Assembly (NCBI RefSeq): GCF_019801145.1
Contig: NZ_JAHVJQ010000009.1
Coordinates: 62,001 to 126,000 of the forward strand
DNA length: 64,000 nt
DNA from: Leisingera aquaemixtae
Lineage (GTDB): Bacteria; Pseudomonadota; Alphaproteobacteria; Rhodobacterales; Rhodobacteraceae
Direction of reading: 5' to 3'
A program made the position numbers and the translations under genes. Positions within the stretch are counted from its first letter, which is position 1. Every line of letters starts with the position of its first letter. Shown here piece by piece: positions 50,936-59,361 of the stretch. The notes under the pieces were generated by a model. That model did not search any database. It had not been told where the DNA came from and worked only from the letters and a program-made list of their open reading frames with translations.

Positions 50936-51517
50936 TCACGGCAGGTGATTGATCACACCCGCCCGCCAGCCATCAGGGCCATAGGAGACCTCGCTGACCG
51001 ACAGGTTGTCGATCCGGTGGGCAAAGGCCTCTTCTGCCGTGAGCATTTCCGCCCGCTGGATCTGGGTCAGGATCTGGCCGAAATGGCCGACCACGACCAG
51101 GTCGCGGCCCCGGTGCGCTGCGATCAGACCGTCAATTTCCGCATTCACACGGTTGCAGACCTGGTGCCAGCTTTCACCGCCCGGCGGGGTGACATCGCCC
51201 GGCGTTTCCCAATAGGCGCGGATGCGCTCCGGGTCTTCGGCGTCCACCTCGGCCCAGGTGCGCAGCTCCCAGGCGCCGAAATGAATTTCTCTCAGGGCCC
51301 CGGCGTGGGGCAGGCGCTCCCGGCTGCCCTGTATGGCAGTGGCGGTTTCCACTGCCCGGGACAGGTCGGAGGACACCACCAGCGCCCCGGCAGGCAGATA
51401 TTCCGACAGGCGGTTGAGGGCGGCTGTGTCTGACAGGTCCGCAGGCAGGTCGGACCAGCCGACCATGCATTTCGCATGGGTTGGTCCATGCCGCACCAGG
51501 AACAGCCGGGTGATCAC
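50936..51517 (-). CDS. Histidine phosphatase (possible alpha-ribazole phosphatase)
   Basis: This 193-residue phosphatase has the catalytic RHG motif (LVRHGPTHAK), E-I-HFGAWE and GHFGQI with the second His. It overlaps cobU (ATGA), so alpha-ribazole-5'-phosphate phosphatase (CobC) is a good functional guess, closing the last steps of the cobalamin nucleotide loop. The sequence alone does not separate CobC from other family members. Confidence 0.82.
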   Translation of the reverse strand: MITRLFLVRHGPTHAKCMVGWSDLPADLSDTAALNRLSEYLPAGALVVSSDLSRAVETATAIQGSRERLPHAGALREIHFGAWELRTWAEVDAEDPERIRAYWETPGDVTPPGGESWHQVCNRVNAEIDGLIAAHRGRDLVVVGHFGQILTQIQRAEMLTAEEAFAHRIDNLSVSEVSYGPDGWRAGVINHLP

Positions 51518-52032
51518 AGCGCCCCCTTCAGAACCAGGGGCAGGCCGGCAGTCACCTGAACCACCGTATCCGCCCGCGCGGCCAATGCGATGTTGAGCCG
51601 CCCCTGGGCTTCGCGGAACCGTCGGGCCAGCTTGTTTTCCGGGACAATGCCAAGCCCGGTTTCATTGGAGACAATCACCAGGTCCGCCTTGCAATGATCG
51701 ATCGCGGACAGCAGCTCAGCCTGAGCGGCCTCTAGTTCATGTTCCGCCAGCAGGTGATTGGTCAGCCACATCGTGGCGCAATCCATCAGGCAGACCTGAC
51801 CCGGCGACAGCGGCGCCAAGACGTGCGCAGCTGTTTCCGGTTCTTCGATAGTGGCCCATCCAGCCCCTCTTTGTTCGAGGTGCCGGGACACTTTTTCGCG
51901 CATTTCACTGTCGAATATTTGTGCAGTCGCCCAGTAAACTTTATCTTTTCCGGTGTTTACGCACAGCTGCTCGGCAAATGCCGACTTGCCTGAGGCGGCG
52001 CCCCCCAGAATAAAAGTTACATTTGACGGCAT
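51514..52032 (-). CDS. cobU: Adenosylcobinamide kinase / guanylyltransferase
   Basis: This 172-residue enzyme phosphorylates adenosylcobinamide and adds GMP in cobalamin synthesis. ILGGAASGKSAFAEQL is the P-loop and VIVSNETGLGIVPENKLARRFRE is the CobU/CobP signature. It overlaps the histidine phosphatase gene downstream. No cobalamin riboswitch is visible upstream. Confidence 0.94.
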   Translation of the reverse strand: MPSNVTFILGGAASGKSAFAEQLCVNTGKDKVYWATAQIFDSEMREKVSRHLEQRGAGWATIEEPETAAHVLAPLSPGQVCLMDCATMWLTNHLLAEHELEAAQAELLSAIDHCKADLVIVSNETGLGIVPENKLARRFREAQGRLNIALAARADTVVQVTAGLPLVLKGAL

Positions 52033-52306
52033 TTTTTGCTAACCTATGAGTCCGAAGCCGTTCCTGTGGGTAACTGCAGGGCCCGGTGAAGACAAGAGAC
52101 CGCAGCATCCCGGGGTTCCGCTTTTTATGGCCGGGAAAGCCTGCGCAGGGGCCAAGATACTATTTAACTTTTCCGTTTTGGCCTTTGGATGAGCCGAGAG
52201 ACGCATCCCGCGCTGTTGCTGCCGGACTATTAAAAACCGGGCCCCCGATTGTTCCAAACACGCCCCCAGGCGGCAGTTTGTTAATTAGTTTCCGGGGGGA
52301 AATCAC
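52033..52306. promoter_or_regulatory. Shared upstream region of cobU and rpoH with C-runs that can mask the rpoH ribosome site
   Basis: No supported gene lies here. Near its right end, the ribosome site GGGGGGA (52294-52300) can pair with CCCCC at 52263-52267 (stem extended by GG with CC) or with CCCCCG at 52242-52247. The two pairings exclude each other. AT-rich stretches such as ATTTAACTTTTCCG around 52160 could hold a promoter, but I cannot fix one. Confidence 0.45.
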
Positions 52307-53185
52307 ATGGCACTTGATCAAACAGTGGAAAATCCATTGCCGAGACAGGCAATGAAGGCGGAACTGCTGGACGCAGAGACCGAGCGGCGCCTGGCCTATG
52401 CCTGGCGCGACGACCGCGACGTGCAATCGCTGCACCGGCTCATCAACGCCTATATGCGCCTGGCCATTTCGATGGCGGCCAAGTTCAAGCGGTACGGGGC
52501 GCCGATGAACGATCTGATCCAGGAGGCCGGGCTGGGCCTGATGAAAGCGGCGGACAAGTTCGATCCGGACCGCGGCGTGCGCTTCTCGACCTATGCGGTC
52601 TGGTGGATCAAGGCGTCGATCCAGGACTATGTGATGCGCAACTGGTCGATGGTCCGCACCGGGTCCACCTCGTCGCAGAAATCGCTGTTCTTCAACATGC
52701 GCCGGGTTCAGGCGCAGTTCGAGCGCGAGGCGCGCGCGTCCGGGTTAAAGCTCGACCGGCACCAGCTGCACCAGAAGATTGCCAGCGAAATCGGTGTGCC
52801 GCTGCGCGATGTCGAGATGATGGAGGGGCGCCTGTCCGGCGCTGACTTCTCGCTCAATGCGATCCAGTCCGCGGACGAGGAAGGCCGCGAATGGATCGAT
52901 GCGCTGGAAGATGAATCTTCTCAGGCTGAAGAGCTGGTGCAGGAGCGGCATGACCGCCGCCAGCTGCGCAAATGGCTGGTGTCGGCGCTGCAGGCGCTGA
53001 ACGACCGCGAGCGTTTCATCATCACAGAGCGCAAACTGCGCGAACGCCCGCGCACGCTGGAAAGCCTGGGCACCGAGCTGGGCCTGTCCAAGGAGCGGGT
53101 GCGCCAGCTGGAGGCCGGAGCCTTCCAGAAAATGCGCAAATGCCTTGAAGGCCAGTCCCGCGAGGTGCACAGATTGCTTTCATGA
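52307..53185 (+). CDS. rpoH2: RNA polymerase heat-shock sigma factor (RpoH2-type)
   Basis: This 292-residue sigma-70 family factor has region 2 (LIQEAGLGLMKAADKFDPDRGVRFSTYAVWWIKASIQDYVMRNW), the RpoH box in the QKSLFFNMRR stretch, and region 4 (TLESLGTELGLSKERVRQLEAGAFQKMRKCL). Sequence and neighbours suggest the RpoHII paralogue that, in Rhodobacter, serves singlet-oxygen and oxidative stress. GGGGGGA lies 6 bases before the ATG and may be masked by RNA structure. chaN overlaps its stop. Confidence 0.93.
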   Translation: MALDQTVENPLPRQAMKAELLDAETERRLAYAWRDDRDVQSLHRLINAYMRLAISMAAKFKRYGAPMNDLIQEAGLGLMKAADKFDPDRGVRFSTYAVWWIKASIQDYVMRNWSMVRTGSTSSQKSLFFNMRRVQAQFEREARASGLKLDRHQLHQKIASEIGVPLRDVEMMEGRLSGADFSLNAIQSADEEGREWIDALEDESSQAEELVQERHDRRQLRKWLVSALQALNDRERFIITERKLRERPRTLESLGTELGLSKERVRQLEAGAFQKMRKCLEGQSREVHRLLS

Positions 53186-54018
53186 GAAAGCGGATCAATG
53201 TCTTGAAAATGATTGCATGCGCCGCCGGATTGGCGGCGCTTTGCGTGTCTGGCGCCCGCGCGGATACGCTGTCCGGCGCCTTGGATGCCTTGCGCGGAGC
53301 CGATGTGGTGATTCTCGGCGAGGTGCACGACAACCCCGTGCATCACCAGCGGCAGGCGCAGCTTCTGTTGGAACTGCAGCCCAAGGCCGTGGTCTGGGAA
53401 ATGATCACCGCAGAACAGGCGGGCGGGCTGGATCCGGACACGCTTGCCGATGCAGAGCAAACAGCAAAACGGCTCGACTGGGATGCAAGCGGCTGGCCGG
53501 AGTTCCGTCTGTACGCACCGGTTTTTGCTGCGGCGAAAGGCGCGAGGCAGTACGGCGCGCTGGTGCCGCGGGAGGAAGCGTCTGAAGCTTTGGAGCAAGG
53601 GGTTGCTGCCTATTTCGGAGTGGAAGCCTCTGCGCGCTTTGGCCTGGACCAGCCGCTGCCGGACGCGGAACAGGCCGCGCGGGAAGCGGACCAGCAGGCC
53701 AACCACTGCAATGCGATGCCACTTGAGATGCTGCCGGTGCTGGTGGATTTCCAGCGTTTGCGGGATGCCAGCCTGGCCGCTGCCGCAGACAGGGCGCTGG
53801 CAGACACCGGCGGTCCGGTTGCCGTTATCACCGGCAATGGCCATGCCCGCACCGACCGGGGGCTGGCCGTCTATCTGGCGAAGGCCCGTCCCGATGCAGA
53901 GATCCGCAGCCTTGGGCAGTCGGAGGACGGGCTGATCAGCGGGCAATTTGATCTGGTGCTGGATGCTCCATCGGTCGAGCGGCCTGATCCCTGCCTCGCA
54001 TTCCGCAAGGACGGCTGA
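53182..54018 (+). CDS. ChaN-family iron/haem-binding protein
   Basis: This 278-residue protein has a signal peptide ending ARADT. ILGEVHDNPVHHQ holds the ChaN family E-x-H-D motif, and VITGNGHAR the C-terminal His. ChaN of Campylobacter binds haem and is anchored to the membrane, but here no lipobox is seen. It overlaps the rpoH2 stop as ATGA, so sigma factor and ChaN are made together. Confidence 0.85.
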   Translation: MRKRINVLKMIACAAGLAALCVSGARADTLSGALDALRGADVVILGEVHDNPVHHQRQAQLLLELQPKAVVWEMITAEQAGGLDPDTLADAEQTAKRLDWDASGWPEFRLYAPVFAAAKGARQYGALVPREEASEALEQGVAAYFGVEASARFGLDQPLPDAEQAAREADQQANHCNAMPLEMLPVLVDFQRLRDASLAAAADRALADTGGPVAVITGNGHARTDRGLAVYLAKARPDAEIRSLGQSEDGLISGQFDLVLDAPSVERPDPCLAFRKDG

Positions 54019-54078
54019 CTGCTTCACTCTTGTGCCGCGCCGCAGTAAGGTCGCGGGAAACCGGGCGAGGACGCGCAA

Positions 54079-55275
54079 ATGCTGGCTGGCAAACATATTC
54101 TACTGATCATCGGCGGCGGTATTGCAGCCTATAAGTCGCTGGAGCTGATCCGCCGTCTGCAGGATCAAGGCGCCCGGGTGACGCCGGTGCTGACCAGGGC
54201 CGGCGCGGAGTTCGTGACGCCCCTGTCGGTTTCGGCCCTGGCCGGGACAGCGGTGCATCAGGAGCTGTTCGACCTGACGGCCGAGGCGGAGATGGGCCAC
54301 ATCCAGCTGTCGCGCAGCGCTGATTTGCTGGTGGTGGCGCCGGCAACTGCCGATCTGATGGCGAAAATGGCGCAAGGCTTTGCAAATGACCTCGCCTCGA
54401 CCCTGTTGCTGGCGACCGACACGCCGGTGCTGCTGGCGCCTGCGATGAACGTCCGCATGTGGGAGCATCCGGCGACGCAGCGCAACCTTGAAACCCTGAA
54501 AGAGGACGGCGTGTCCTTCGTCGGCCCCAACGACGGCAGCATGGCCTGCGGCGAGTTCGGTCCCGGCCGGATGGCGGAGCCGGAGGAAATTCTTGCGGCG
54601 ATTGCGGCCAAACTCGCGGACGGTCCGCTGAAGGGCAAGCGCATCCTGGTGACCTCCGGCCCCACGCATGAGCCGATCGACCCGGTGCGCTACATTGCCA
54701 ACCGTTCCTCCGGAGCGCAGGGGGCAGCGGTGGCCCGTGCTCTGCGCGATCTGGGAGCGGAAGTAGTGTTCATCACGGGCCCGGCAGCGGTCCGGCCCCC
54801 CGAGGGCGTGCAGGTTGTGCCGGTGGAAAGCGCCCGCGAGATGGAGGCGGCGGTGCAGGCGGCTTTGCCTGCGGATGCCGGCGTTTTTGCGGCCGCAGTG
54901 GCGGACTGGCGGGTGGCCAGCGCCTCCGACCGGAAGCTGAAAAAGTCCAAGGACGGGCTGCCGGTGCTGGAGTTCGCGGAAAACCCCGACATCCTGAAGA
55001 CCGTCTCGCAGATGAAGAACGGCCGCCCCGGTCTGGTGGTCGGCTTTGCGGCCGAGACCAACGACGTGGTGGAAAACGCCACCGCCAAGCGCAAGCGCAA
55101 GGGCTGCGACTGGATCGTGGCCAATGACGTCTCCCCCGCGACCGGCATCATGGGCGGCAGCGAAAACGCGGTGATCCTGATCTCTGACGAAGGCGCCGAG
55201 GAGTGGCCGCGGATGGGAAAGGACGAAGTCGCCCGCAAGCTGGCGGAACGGATCGCGGCGGCGCTGGCCGGGTGA
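54079..55275 (+). CDS. coaBC: Phosphopantothenoylcysteine decarboxylase / synthetase
   Basis: This 398-residue bifunctional enzyme makes 4'-phosphopantetheine precursors of CoA. The N-terminal flavin decarboxylase domain shows GGGIAAYKSLELIRRL, the PAMNVRMW motif and GSMACGEFGPGRM with the active Cys. The C-terminal CTP-dependent synthetase domain begins about residue 190, with TSGPTHEPIDPVRYIANRSSG, and KLKKSKDGLPVLEF. A repeat motif follows, then dut. Confidence 0.96.
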   Translation: MLAGKHILLIIGGGIAAYKSLELIRRLQDQGARVTPVLTRAGAEFVTPLSVSALAGTAVHQELFDLTAEAEMGHIQLSRSADLLVVAPATADLMAKMAQGFANDLASTLLLATDTPVLLAPAMNVRMWEHPATQRNLETLKEDGVSFVGPNDGSMACGEFGPGRMAEPEEILAAIAAKLADGPLKGKRILVTSGPTHEPIDPVRYIANRSSGAQGAAVARALRDLGAEVVFITGPAAVRPPEGVQVVPVESAREMEAAVQAALPADAGVFAAAVADWRVASASDRKLKKSKDGLPVLEFAENPDILKTVSQMKNGRPGLVVGFAAETNDVVENATAKRKRKGCDWIVANDVSPATGIMGGSENAVILISDEGAEEWPRMGKDEVARKLAERIAAALAG

Positions 55276-55279
55276 ATTT

Positions 55280-55300
55280 GAGTATTTGAACAAAGATGAA
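55280..55300 (+). repeat. Copy of the dispersed GAGTATTT motif
   Basis: GAGTATTT, four bases (GAAC), then AAAGATGAA. It lies between coaBC and dut, 4 bases past the coaBC stop, and matches the copies at 2297 and 59310. Confidence 0.7.
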
Positions 55301-55314
55301 GCAGGGGCGCTGTA

Positions 55315-55770
55315 ATGGTGACTATCCGTGTGATCTACGATGAGGGTGCAGACCGGGATGTGCCGCTGCCGTCGTATGAAACCGCCGGCGCGGCGGGGGC
55401 CGACGTGCGCGCCAACCTGCCGGACCGCGGCTGCCTGGTGCTGCAGCCGGGGGCGCGCAAGCTGGTGCCGACCGGGCTGCGGATCGAGATCCCGGCAGGC
55501 TATGAGGTGCAGATCCGCCCCCGCTCCGGGCTGGCGCTGAAGCATGGCATCACCCTGCCCAATACGCCGGGCACCATCGACAGTGATTACCGCGGCCCGC
55601 TGGGGGTGATCCTGATGAATGCCGGGCAGGAGCCATTTCAGATCGCGCACGGCGACCGCATTGCGCAGATGGTGGTGGCGCCGGTTCTGCAGGCGCGGTT
55701 TGAAGTTGCAGATGCGCTTTCCGGAACCGAGCGGGGCGACGGCGGGTTCGGCTCCACCGGGCAGGCCTGA
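55315..55770 (+). CDS. dut: Deoxyuridine 5'-triphosphate nucleotidohydrolase
   Basis: This 151-residue trimeric dUTPase removes dUTP and supplies d[43 protein letters not shown] and [12 protein letters not shown] are conserved motifs 1-4. The C-terminal [10 protein letters not shown] arm closes over the active site. coaBC-dut is a common order. The next gene overlaps its stop as TGATG. Confidence 0.96.
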   Translation: MVTIRVIYDEGADRDVPLPSYETAGAAGADVRANLPDRGCLVLQPGARKLVPTGLRIEIPAGYEVQIRPRSGLALKHGITLPNTPGTIDSDYRGPLGVILMNAGQEPFQIAHGDRIAQMVVAPVLQARFEVADALSGTERGDGGFGSTGQA

Positions 55771-56819
55771 TGCTGCGGATCCTGGTCCTGGCAGCGCTGA
55801 TCTGGTGGGGCGGTCGGTTCCTTGGCCTGCCCCGCAATCTGCGCGTAACGCTGCTGGCGGTGCTGTTCATCGCTGTGCTGGCGGTGCAGCTGACCCTGCC
55901 GGACGGGCACCCCTTGCGCGAAGGCACAGGCGGCTCTGCGGCTCCCTGGCTGATGCTGGGCGGCTTTGCCCTTGTCGCCGGTTTTTATGCGCGTATCGTG
56001 ACGGCTTTGAAAAACCGCGCCCAGCCTCAGGATACGCAGATGAGCCAGCCTGCCAGCACCTTTACCGAAAGCGAGCTTGACCGTTATGCCCGCCACATCG
56101 TTCTGCGGGAACTGGGCGGGCCGGGGCAGAAGAAATTGAAGAAAGCCAAGGTGCTGGTGATCGGCGCGGGCGGGCTGGGGGCGCCTGCACTGCAATACCT
56201 CGCGGCGGCCGGCGTCGGCACCATCGGGGTGATCGACGACGATGTGGTCGACAATGCCAACCTGCAGCGCCAGGTGATCCACCGGGACGAGGACATCGGC
56301 AAGCCCAAGGTGTTCTCGGCCCAGGCCGCGATGCAGGCGCAGAACCCCTATGCGGAGGTGCGCCCGTACAACCGCCGCCTGACCGAAGAGATCGCGGCAG
56401 AGCTGTTTGCCGAATATGACCTGATCCTCGACGGCACCGACAATTTTGAAACCCGCTACCTGGCCAACCGCACCGCGGTGGCGCTGGGCAAGCCGCTGAT
56501 CTCCGGCGCGCTGTCGCAGTGGGAGGGGCAGCTGAGCGTGTTTCACCCGGCCAAAGACGGCCCCTGTTACCAGTGCATCTTCCCGGAGGCGCCCGCGGCC
56601 GGTCTTGCGCCCAGCTGTTCCGAGGCCGGGGTGATCGGCCCGCTGCCCGGAGTGGTCGGGTCGATGATGGCGGTGGAGGCGGTCAAGCAAATCACCGGCG
56701 CCGGAGCGGTGCTGCGGGGCGAGATGCTGATCTATGACGGGCTTTACGGTGAAACCCGCAAAATCCGCCTGTCCCGCCGGGCGGATTGCCCGGCCTGCGG
56801 CGGCAAGGCGGAAAGCTGA
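55770..56819 (+). CDS. ThiF/MoeB-type adenylating protein with N-terminal membrane segments
   Basis: This 349-residue protein has two N-terminal hydrophobic segments (about residues 1-15 and 22-40, possibly a third near 55-70) and then, from about residue 98, a ThiF/MoeB E1-like domain. Visible motifs are RYARHIVLRELGGPGQ, VIGAGGLGAPALQYLAAAG, DGTDNFETRY, the zinc Cys pairs CYQC and CPAC, and GVIGPLPGVVGS. It should adenylate a ubiquitin-like sulfur carrier (MoaD or ThiS). An internal in-frame ATG at 56040 (residue 91) with AGGA upstream could give a soluble form. Confidence 0.87.
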   Translation: MLRILVLAALIWWGGRFLGLPRNLRVTLLAVLFIAVLAVQLTLPDGHPLREGTGGSAAPWLMLGGFALVAGFYARIVTALKNRAQPQDTQMSQPASTFTESELDRYARHIVLRELGGPGQKKLKKAKVLVIGAGGLGAPALQYLAAAGVGTIGVIDDDVVDNANLQRQVIHRDEDIGKPKVFSAQAAMQAQNPYAEVRPYNRRLTEEIAAELFAEYDLILDGTDNFETRYLANRTAVALGKPLISGALSQWEGQLSVFHPAKDGPCYQCIFPEAPAAGLAPSCSEAGVIGPLPGVVGSMMAVEAVKQITGAGAVLRGEMLIYDGLYGETRKIRLSRRADCPACGGKAES

Positions 56820-56828
56820 TTCCTGCCA

Positions 56829-57179
56829 GTGAACGAAGCCTATTTCATCGCGCTCCTGTGCAGTGCCCTGTTCGGCGGCCAGCCGGAACGGGTGCATGAT
56901 TTCACCTATCCCGGCGGCGCCGCCTCGATCCGCACCGATTGCGAGAACGAAAACCGGGTCATCGAGTTCGGGCTGGACAAGCGCAGCAGCCTCGACAGCC
57001 TCCAGCAGGCGCTGTTTGCGGCAGAGGTCACCGGCAAGGAGCCGGTGGTCGTGCTGATCGACACCGATGGCAAGATGGGCCGGTTCGAATGGCGCATCGC
57101 CCGGGCGGCCAATATCGCTGACGTGCCCATCCGCATCATTCCGGCAGAGCTGACGGAGGGTGACGGGGCGGGCGGCTGA
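56829..57179 (+). CDS. Conserved small protein of unknown function
   Basis: This 116-residue reading frame starts at GTG 56829, 9 bases after the ThiF-like stop. It has a single Cys pair (CSALF, DCENE), a mixed alpha/beta look and no signal peptide. I do not recognise the family. Its codon use and position in line with the preceding genes make it likely to be real. Confidence 0.62.
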   Translation: MNEAYFIALLCSALFGGQPERVHDFTYPGGAASIRTDCENENRVIEFGLDKRSSLDSLQQALFAAEVTGKEPVVVLIDTDGKMGRFEWRIARAANIADVPIRIIPAELTEGDGAGG

Positions 57180-57260
57180 GGTGCCGGTGCCGCGCAAGGA
57201 AAGGTCAATTGCAGCTCCCTGTCTTTGCCGCTAGCGTCGCCTGCAAAGGAGACCTCTCAA

Positions 57261-59276
57261 ATGTCCAACCCGCTTCTGTCCCGCTGGGACACGCCGTTTG
57301 AAATTGCCCCGTTCAACAGCATTTCCGACGATGACTTTGCCCCCGCGCTGGAGCAGGCGCTGGAGGCGCACAAGGCGCAGATCGATACCATCGCGAACAG
57401 TTCCGAGCCGCCCGGCTTTGCCAATGTGATCGAGGCGCTGGAGACCCCCTGCCGCGAGCTGGAGCAGGTGCTGGGTGTGTTCTTCACCGTGGCCGGCGCC
57501 GACAGCAACCCCAGGCGGGAAGAGCTGCAGAGGGCGTTCTCTCCGAAACTTGCCGCGCATTTCTCCGCCATCACCGCCAACAAGGCGCTTTATGCGCGCA
57601 TCAAGGCGGTGTGGGACCAGCGCGAGCAACTGGACCTGACGGCGGAGCAGCAGCGGGTGCTGATGCTGACCCACCGCGGCTTTGTCCGCGGCGGCGCGGC
57701 GCTGGAAGGTGACGCCGATACGCGGATGCAAGAGATCAAGGGACGGCTGGCCACCCTGGGCACCCAGTTCACCCAGAACCTGCTGGCGGATGAGCGCGAG
57801 TGGTACATGGAGCTCAGCGAGGAGGATCTGGAAGGCCTGCCGGATTTCGTGGTCAAAGCGGCCCGCGCGGCTGGCGAGGAAAAGGGCGCAGGCGGCCCGG
57901 TGGTCACCCTGTCGCGGTCGCTGATCACGCCATTCCTGCAGTTCTCGCCGCGCCGCGACCTGCGCGAGAAAGCCTTCAACGCCTGGGCCGCCCGCGGCGC
58001 CAATGGCGGCGAGACCGACAACCGCGCCATCGCGGCGGAGATCCTGCAGCTGCGTGAAGAACGCGCGCAGCTGTTGGGCTACGAAAACTTCGCAGCCTAT
58101 AAACTGGAAACCGAAATGGCCAAGACGCCGGAGGCAGTCCGCGGGCTCTTGATGGAGGTCTGGGAGGCGGCCAAGTCGCGCGCTGATCAGGACGAGCGGA
58201 TTCTGACTGAAATGATGCAGGCGGACGGCGTCAACGGCGATCTGGAACCCTGGGACTGGCGTTACTACGCCGAGAAACGCCGCAAGGCCGAGCATGACCT
58301 GGATGAGGCTGCGCTGAAGCCCTTCCTGCAGCTGGACCGGTTGATCGAGGCGAGTTTTGCCTGTGCCAGCCGCCTGTTCGGGCTGGAGTTCACGCCGCTG
58401 GACGTGCCGCTTTACCACCCCGACTGCCGTGCCTGGGAAGTGACCCGGAACGGGAGCCATGTGGCGGTGTTCATCGGCGACTATTTCGCGCGCGGCTCCA
58501 AACGCTCCGGCGCCTGGTGCTCGGCTATGCGGCAGCAGGCCAAGTTCCCGGACGTGCAGGCGCCGGTGGTGATCAACGTCTGCAATTTTGCAAAGGGCGA
58601 TCCGGCGCTTCTGTCCTGGGACGACGCCCGCACATTGTTCCATGAGTTCGGCCACGCGCTGCATCAGATGCTGTCGGATGTGACTTACGAGAGCATCTCG
58701 GGCACCTCGGTGGCGCGCGACTTCGTGGAGCTGCCCAGCCAATTGTATGAGCACTGGCTGGAAGTGCCGGAGGTGCTGCAGGAGTTTGCCACCCACGCGG
58801 AAACCGGCGAGCCGATGCCGCAAGAGATGCTGGAGAAGGTGCTGGGGGCGGCCAATTTCGACATGGGCTTCCAGACGGTGGAATATGTTGCCTCCGCCCT
58901 GGTCGACCTCGCCTTCCACGACGGGGCGGCACCCTCCGACCCGATGGCCAGGCAGGCCGAGGTGCTGGAGGAAATCGGCATGCCGCGGGCGATCGTCATG
59001 CGCCACGCCACGCCGCATTTCGCGCATGTGTTTGCAGGCGACGGCTATTCCTCCGGCTACTACAGCTACATGTGGTCGGAGGTGATGGACGCGGATGCCT
59101 TTGCCGCTTTTGAGGAAGCGGGCGGGGCCTTTGACGCGGAGCGTGCCAAGGCGTTGGAGGAACATATCCTCTCCACCGGCGGCTCCGCCGACCCTGCGGA
59201 GCTATACACCGCGTTCCGCGGGCGGCTGCCGGGCGTCGAGGCGCTGCTGAAAGGCCGCGGCCTGGCCGCGGAATAA
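57261..59276 (+). CDS. M3-family oligopeptidase (peptidyl-dipeptidase Dcp / oligopeptidase A-like)
   Basis: This 671-residue zinc metallopeptidase has HEFGHALHQ with ligands His461 and His465 and catalytic Glu462; the third ligand Glu is in the FVELPSQ region. It degrades short peptides in the cytoplasm. ATG 57261 is chosen because AAGGAGA precedes it; the TTG at 57225 is less likely. A bidirectional terminator follows with a copy of the dispersed motif. Confidence 0.93.
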   Translation: MSNPLLSRWDTPFEIAPFNSISDDDFAPALEQALEAHKAQIDTIANSSEPPGFANVIEALETPCRELEQVLGVFFTVAGADSNPRREELQRAFSPKLAAHFSAITANKALYARIKAVWDQREQLDLTAEQQRVLMLTHRGFVRGGAALEGDADTRMQEIKGRLATLGTQFTQNLLADEREWYMELSEEDLEGLPDFVVKAARAAGEEKGAGGPVVTLSRSLITPFLQFSPRRDLREKAFNAWAARGANGGETDNRAIAAEILQLREERAQLLGYENFAAYKLETEMAKTPEAVRGLLMEVWEAAKSRADQDERILTEMMQADGVNGDLEPWDWRYYAEKRRKAEHDLDEAALKPFLQLDRLIEASFACASRLFGLEFTPLDVPLYHPDCRAWEVTRNGSHVAVFIGDYFARGSKRSGAWCSAMRQQAKFPDVQAPVVINVCNFAKGDPALLSWDDARTLFHEFGHALHQMLSDVTYESISGTSVARDFVELPSQLYEHWLEVPEVLQEFATHAETGEPMPQEMLEKVLGAANFDMGFQTVEYVASALVDLAFHDGAAPSDPMARQAEVLEEIGMPRAIVMRHATPHFAHVFAGDGYSSGYYSYMWSEVMDADAFAAFEEAGGAFDAERAKALEEHILSTGGSADPAELYTAFRGRLPGVEALLKGRGLAAE

Positions 59277-59309
59277 GGAAAGCTCCCTGACGGGCGCTGC
59301 CTGCGGATT

Positions 59310-59330
59310 GAGTATTTCAGGAAAGATGAA
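59310..59330 (+). repeat. Copy of the dispersed GAGTATTT motif
   Basis: GAGTATTT, four bases (CAGG), then AAAGATGAA. It abuts the terminator stem at 59329. Third full copy in this window. Confidence 0.7.
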
Positions 59331-59357
59331 AGAGCGGGCGCGCCAGTCCGCTCTTTT
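59329..59357. terminator. Bidirectional terminator between the M3 peptidase and ghrA-like genes
   Basis: AAAGAGCGG (59329-59337) and CCGCTCTTT (59348-59356) form a 9-bp stem with a 10-base loop, followed by T. A and T flanks on both sides suit two converging transcripts. Confidence 0.85.
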
Positions 59358-59361
59358 GCGC

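Noticed and set aside
52033-52110. Cobalamin riboswitch upstream of cobU
   Set aside because: No B12-box-like sequence or matching stem arrangement can be seen in the short gap.
52086-52355. An 89-codon open frame upstream of and overlapping rpoH2
   Set aside because: It runs into rpoH2 in another frame, has no ribosome site and no family features. The region is better read as untranslated leader.
57231-59165. A 644-codon open frame opposite the M3 peptidase gene
   Set aside because: It is the antisense shadow of a gene with an intact active-site motif; composition is artefactual.
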